This document shows, piece by piece, positions 5,123 through 8,347 of a DNA stretch of 8,347 nucleotides. Under the pieces are notes generated by a model, which was not told the origin of the DNA, made no database searches, and saw nothing but the letters and a program-made list of their open reading frames with translations. The first letter of the stretch is position 1. Each line of letters begins with the position of its first letter. This DNA comes from Peptococcaceae bacterium (GTDB lineage: Bacteria > Bacillota > Peptococcia > DRI-13 > UBA5745): positions 1-8,347 of the forward strand of contig JAISDM010000112.1 in assembly GCA_031264885.1 (NCBI GenBank), given 5' to 3'. A program made the position numbers and the translations under genes.

Positions 5123-8100
5123 ATGACAAAAGTACTGCGGCTGTTTACAGAAAAGAAACCCGGCTTCGATTTGGAAGCCCGGCATTTGCTGGCCGACCTG
5201 AGAGACCATCTGGGTTTGTCAGACCTGTCGGAACTGCGTCTCTTAAACCGTTACGATATCGCCGGCCTGAGCAGAGAAGATTTCATCAGGGCAAGGGACT
5301 TGATCTTTTCCGAACCCAACACCGACTGGGTCTATGAAGAAACCTTCCCGCTGGCGCCGGGCTGGCAAGCCTTCGCTAAGGAACCGCTTCCCGGCCAGTA
5401 CGATCAACGGTCCGATTCCGCCGCCCTATGCGCGCAGCTGCTGACTCAAGGGGAGAGACCCGCCGTGGCCGCCGCTTTGGTCGTCGCCCTTCCCGGCGGC
5501 GCTGGCGCTGGCGATGTTGAAAAAATTCAAAAGCACCTAGTCAATCCCCTGGAATCGCGCCTGGCTTCCATGGAGAAACCCGACGCCCTGGATCTGCCTT
5601 TCAGCCGGCCGGAGGACATCCCCGCGCTGGAAGGATTTATTATCTGCCCGGATCCCCGATTAAGCGAATACCTCAGCCGGTACCGGCTGGCCATGAACGC
5701 GTCCGATCTGTTTTTTTGCCGGGATTATTTCCGGGACACGGAACGCCGGGATCCCACCCTCACAGAATTACGGGTCATCGATACCTACTGGTCGGATCAC
5801 TGCCGGCACACCACCTTCAATACCCGCCTGGACCGAATCGAAATCGAGCCCGGCCCGCTCAACGCCTGCGTCCGGGAGGCTTTCGAGCTTTACCAGGCCG
5901 CCCGCGGGGAGGTTTTGCAAAAACAGCCGGATGCCCGGCCTGTCACCTTAATGGATATGGCCACCGTCGGCGCCCGGACATTAAAAAAACGGGGGCTCCT
6001 GGATGATTTGGACGAGTCCCAGGAAGTCAACGCCTGCAGCTTTGAAATCCCCGCGGATGTTTCGGGAGAGACTCAACCCTGGCTGATTCAGTTTAAAAAC
6101 GAAACCCACAACCATCCCACGGAAATCGAGCCCTTCGGCGGCGCCGCCACCTGTCTGGGCGGCGCGATCCGGGACCCGTTATCCGGCCGGGCCTATGTGT
6201 ATCAGGCCATGCGCCTCACCGGCTGCGGCGATCCCAGGACGCCCCTGGAACAAACATTACCTGGGAAATTATCGCAAAGAGCCATCACCGTAGGCGCCGC
6301 CCGGGGCTACAGCTCCTATGGGAACCAAATCGGCCTGGCCACCGGCCAGGTCACGGAGCTGTATGATCCGGGCTATGTGGCCAAGCGCATGGAAATCGGC
6401 GCCGTCGTCGGCGCCTGCCCCAAAAGCAGCGTGGTCCGCAGCCTTCCGGAACCCGGGGACATCATCCTCCTAGTCGGCGGAAGAACCGGGCGGGATGGCT
6501 GCGGCGGCGCCACCGGCTCCTCCAAAGCCCATGATCTGTCGTCTATCGATCTGTGCGGCGCCGAGGTGCAAAAAGGCAATCCGCCCACAGAGCGCAAGAT
6601 ACAGCGCCTGTTCCGCAATCCCCAAGTGAGCCGGATGATCCGGCGCTGCAATGATTTCGGCGCGGGCGGGGTTTCCGTGGCCATCGGCGAGCTGGCCCCC
6701 GGCCTGGTCGTGGATTTGGACCGGATCCCCAAAAAATACGAGGGCCTGGACGGCACCGAATTGGCTATTTCCGAGTCTCAGGAGCGCATGGCCGTCGTGG
6801 TTTCTCCCGGCGACGCGGAAAACTTCATCCGGGAAGCCTATTCGGAAAATCTGGAAGCCACCCCCATCGCCTATGTATCCGAAAACCCCCGGTTAATCAT
6901 GCGTTGGAGAGGCAAAACGATCGTAAATATCTCCCGCGCGTTTCTGGACACCGGCGGCGTGACCCAGCACGCTCAGGCCCGGATCGCCTCCGTGGATCCT
7001 TCCGGGGATTACCGGCTGCGCCTGCCTGAGGAATGTCTGGACAAACCCCTCCGGGAAGCCTGGCTCAGCAACCTGGGACGGCTGCCGGTCTGCTCGCAGA
7101 AAGGCTTGTCGGAACGCTTTGATTCCACCGTAGGCGGGCATACGGTGCATATGCCTTTTTCCGGGATCCGGCAAATGACCCCGGCGGAGGCCATGATCGC
7201 CAAAATCCCGGTATACGGCGGCACAACCGACACAGCCACAGCTATGAGCTTCGGCTTCATACCCGGCCTCGCAAGCTGGAGCCCCTTCCACGGCGGCGCC
7301 TTCGCGGTGACCGAGGCTTTGTCCAAATTGGCGGCGGTGGGCGCCCATCCCCTCAGAGCGCGGCTGTCGATGCAGGAATATTACGAAGTCCTGAAAGACG
7401 ATCCCCTGAAATGGGGCAAACCCGCCGCCGCGCTGCTGGGCGCTTTGTCCGCCCAACTGAACCTGGGCGTCCCCGCCATCGGCGGCAAGGACAGCATGTC
7501 CGGCACTTTCCAATATCAATACGCGTCCGGCGGCGACGACGCGCCGCCGGACGCGGGCCGCGCCGCGGAGACGCGTCCCACAGAAACACGCACTGCGGAG
7601 ATTCACGTACCGCCTACTTTGGTATGCTTTGCCGTCTGCGCCACCCAGGCGTCCCACGCCGTATCGGCTGACTTCAAACAGCCCGGATCCTTCGCGGTGT
7701 TCCTGCCCTTGCCCGTAGATTCGGCGAGCCACCTGCCCGTCTGGGCGCGGGTCAAGGCTTTGTATGAGCGTATCTATGCCTTATGTCAGGCGGGCCGCGT
7801 TCTGGCCGCCTCCGTCGTCCGGGAAGGAGGCCTGGCGGCGGCCGTCACCCGCATGTGCCTGGGCAATCAAATCGGCCTCGCCTTCGATACCGTCCCGGAT
7901 TTCCAGACCTTGTTCGCTCCCCTATCCTCATCCCTGGTCGTCGAATTGAACGGCAGCGGCGATCCCCATGAACTGCTGGACGGCCTGGATTACACCCTCT
8001 TGGGCCGCACCCTGGCCCATCCCTTCATCACATTCAACCGGATCACGCCCGCCTCCTCTACAGGCGGCGGCGCCGGCGATCCCGCCGTCAGCCTGGAAGA

Positions 8101-8347
8101 AGCGGCCCAAGCCTGGATCCGGCCCTTGGAGAAAATATTCCCAACAAGACCCTCCGCGGAACCTTCTGTGAAGTCTCCCCTGACGCCCTCTGTCCCGCTT
8201 CATCACGAAAGATTTCAACGCAGCTCCCCCGTTTCGGCCCACCTGGCCCACCCCAGGGTCTTCATCCCGGTGTTTCCGGGAATCAACTGTGAGCTGGAAA
8301 CAGCCGCCGCCTTTGAGTCCGCCGGCGCGGTCTGCGATGTGTTTGTG
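5123..8347 (+). CDS. purL: Phosphoribosylformylglycinamidine synthase, long clostridial form, 3' end missing
   Basis: This enzyme uses ATP and glutamine to turn FGAR into FGAM, step four of purine synthesis, in the cytosol. The frame stays open for 1075 codons and runs off the right edge; the family is usually about 1250 residues. In order: N-terminal PurS-like region with LFTEKKPGFDLEARHLLADL; DTYWSDHCRHTTF at residues 220-232; ATP-site NETHNHPTEIEPFGGAAT at 326-343; GGRTGRDGCGGATGSS from 452; SESQERM at 550-556; second synthase half with GGKDSMSG at 787-794; and the start of the glutaminase domain, VFIPVFPGINCE from 1046. The nucleophilic cysteine of that domain lies beyond the window. Start ATG 5123 has GGGAGGA at 5109-5115, seven bases upstream. 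A run of about 27 extra residues after GKDSMSGTF (around 797-828) is unusual and contains a long DNA palindrome. The linker before the glutaminase domain is rich in Ser, Pro and Gly. Confidence 0.95.
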   Translation, partial: MTKVLRLFTEKKPGFDLEARHLLADLRDHLGLSDLSELRLLNRYDIAGLSREDFIRARDLIFSEPNTDWVYEETFPLAPGWQAFAKEPLPGQYDQRSDSAALCAQLLTQGERPAVAAALVVALPGGAGAGDVEKIQKHLVNPLESRLASMEKPDALDLPFSRPEDIPALEGFIICPDPRLSEYLSRYRLAMNASDLFFCRDYFRDTERRDPTLTELRVIDTYWSDHCRHTTFNTRLDRIEIEPGPLNACVREAFELYQAARGEVLQKQPDARPVTLMDMATVGARTLKKRGLLDDLDESQEVNACSFEIPADVSGETQPWLIQFKNETHNHPTEIEPFGGAATCLGGAIRDPLSGRAYVYQAMRLTGCGDPRTPLEQTLPGKLSQRAITVGAARGYSSYGNQIGLATGQVTELYDPGYVAKRMEIGAVVGACPKSSVVRSLPEPGDIILLVGGRTGRDGCGGATGSSKAHDLSSIDLCGAEVQKGNPPTERKIQRLFRNPQVSRMIRRCNDFGAGGVSVAIGELAPGLVVDLDRIPKKYEGLDGTELAISESQERMAVVVSPGDAENFIREAYSENLEATPIAYVSENPRLIMRWRGKTIVNISRAFLDTGGVTQHAQARIASVDPSGDYRLRLPEECLDKPLREAWLSNLGRLPVCSQKGLSERFDSTVGGHTVHMPFSGIRQMTPAEAMIAKIPVYGGTTDTATAMSFGFIPGLASWSPFHGGAFAVTEALSKLAAVGAHPLRARLSMQEYYEVLKDDPLKWGKPAAALLGALSAQLNLGVPAIGGKDSMSGTFQYQYASGGDDAPPDAGRAAETRPTETRTAEIHVPPTLVCFAVCATQASHAVSADFKQPGSFAVFLPLPVDSASHLPVWARVKALYERIYALCQAGRVLAASVVREGGLAAAVTRMCLGNQIGLAFDTVPDFQTLFAPLSSSLVVELNGSGDPHELLDGLDYTLLGRTLAHPFITFNRITPASSTGGGAGDPAVSLEEAAQAWIRPLEKIFPTRPSAEPSVKSPLTPSVPLHHERFQRSSPVSAHLAHPRVFIPVFPGINCELETAAAFESAGAVCDVFV
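7522..7555. repeat. Perfect 14-bp inverted repeat inside purL
   Basis: CGCGTCCGGCGGCG at 7522-7535 and CGCCGCCGGACGCG at 7542-7555 are exact reverse complements around the six bases ACGACG. It lies in the extra segment (7511-7606) that separates GTF from VPPTLV, two points that are normally only four to six residues apart in this PurL type. The insertion keeps the reading frame and codes for Gly, Asp, Ala, Pro, Arg and Thr, as expected of a flexible surface loop. Confidence 0.75.

Noticed and set aside
4938..5126. 62-codon plus-strand frame over the divergent promoter region
   Set aside because: It has no ribosome site, spans both predicted promoters and the purL ribosome site, and ends at the purL start; it is chance open sequence.
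6893..7732. Long minus-strand open frame (279 codons) opposite purL
   Set aside because: It lies wholly inside a clear purL coding region, has a Gly/Arg/Ala-rich composition expected of the antisense of GC-rich coding DNA, and shows no family motif or ribosome site.
5650..8120. Frequent GGATCC words in purL
   Set aside because: They arise where CGG-ATC-C or G-GAT-CC codon pairs are favoured in this GC-rich gene, so they look like a codon-use effect and not a motif.

Overview
The window looks like chromosomal DNA from a GC-rich Firmicute, most likely of the clostridial side. The evidence is strong Shine-Dalgarno sites ahead of nearly every gene, a DUF2975 plus YozG-type regulator pair, a DUF4173-type membrane protein, and the long single-chain clostridial form of PurL. 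No genus can be named from the sequence alone. No tRNA, rRNA, CRISPR array, transposase or integrase was found.

Layout. (1) Bases 1-119 hold a compact foldable element cut by the left edge, probably a structured RNA or an intergenic repeat. An AT-rich spacer with a good extended -10 promoter follows. (2) Bases 372-3064, plus strand, carry three genes in a row: a four-helix DUF2975 protein (YoaS-like), a Cro/CI regulator (YozG-like), and a large polytopic DUF4173/DUF4153-type protein with an unusual repetitive N-terminus. The last two overlap and must be co-transcribed. A structured 112-base gap separates the first two. (3) Bases 3158-4891, minus strand, read from right to left: a PstS-like solute-binding domain fused behind four membrane segments, a possible 36-residue very basic small ORF, and a VbhA-type Fic antitoxin with no Fic toxin in view. 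This block converges on the DUF4173 gene, with a hairpin between them. (4) Bases 4892-5122 are a divergent control region with one promoter facing each way and a perfect inverted repeat in the minus-strand leader. (5) From 5123 to the right edge runs purL, open for 1075 codons and cut just as its glutaminase domain starts.

How the parts may work. PurL makes FGAM in purine synthesis and is housekeeping. The DUF2975/YozG/DUF4173 set looks like a membrane-linked regulatory module of unknown stimulus. The minus-strand block is the accessory part: an envelope-anchored ligand-binding protein with no transporter permease, and an antitoxin without its toxin. The most unusual DNA feature is a perfect 14-bp inverted repeat lying inside an in-frame insertion in purL, which recalls palindromic elements that insert into genes without breaking the reading frame.
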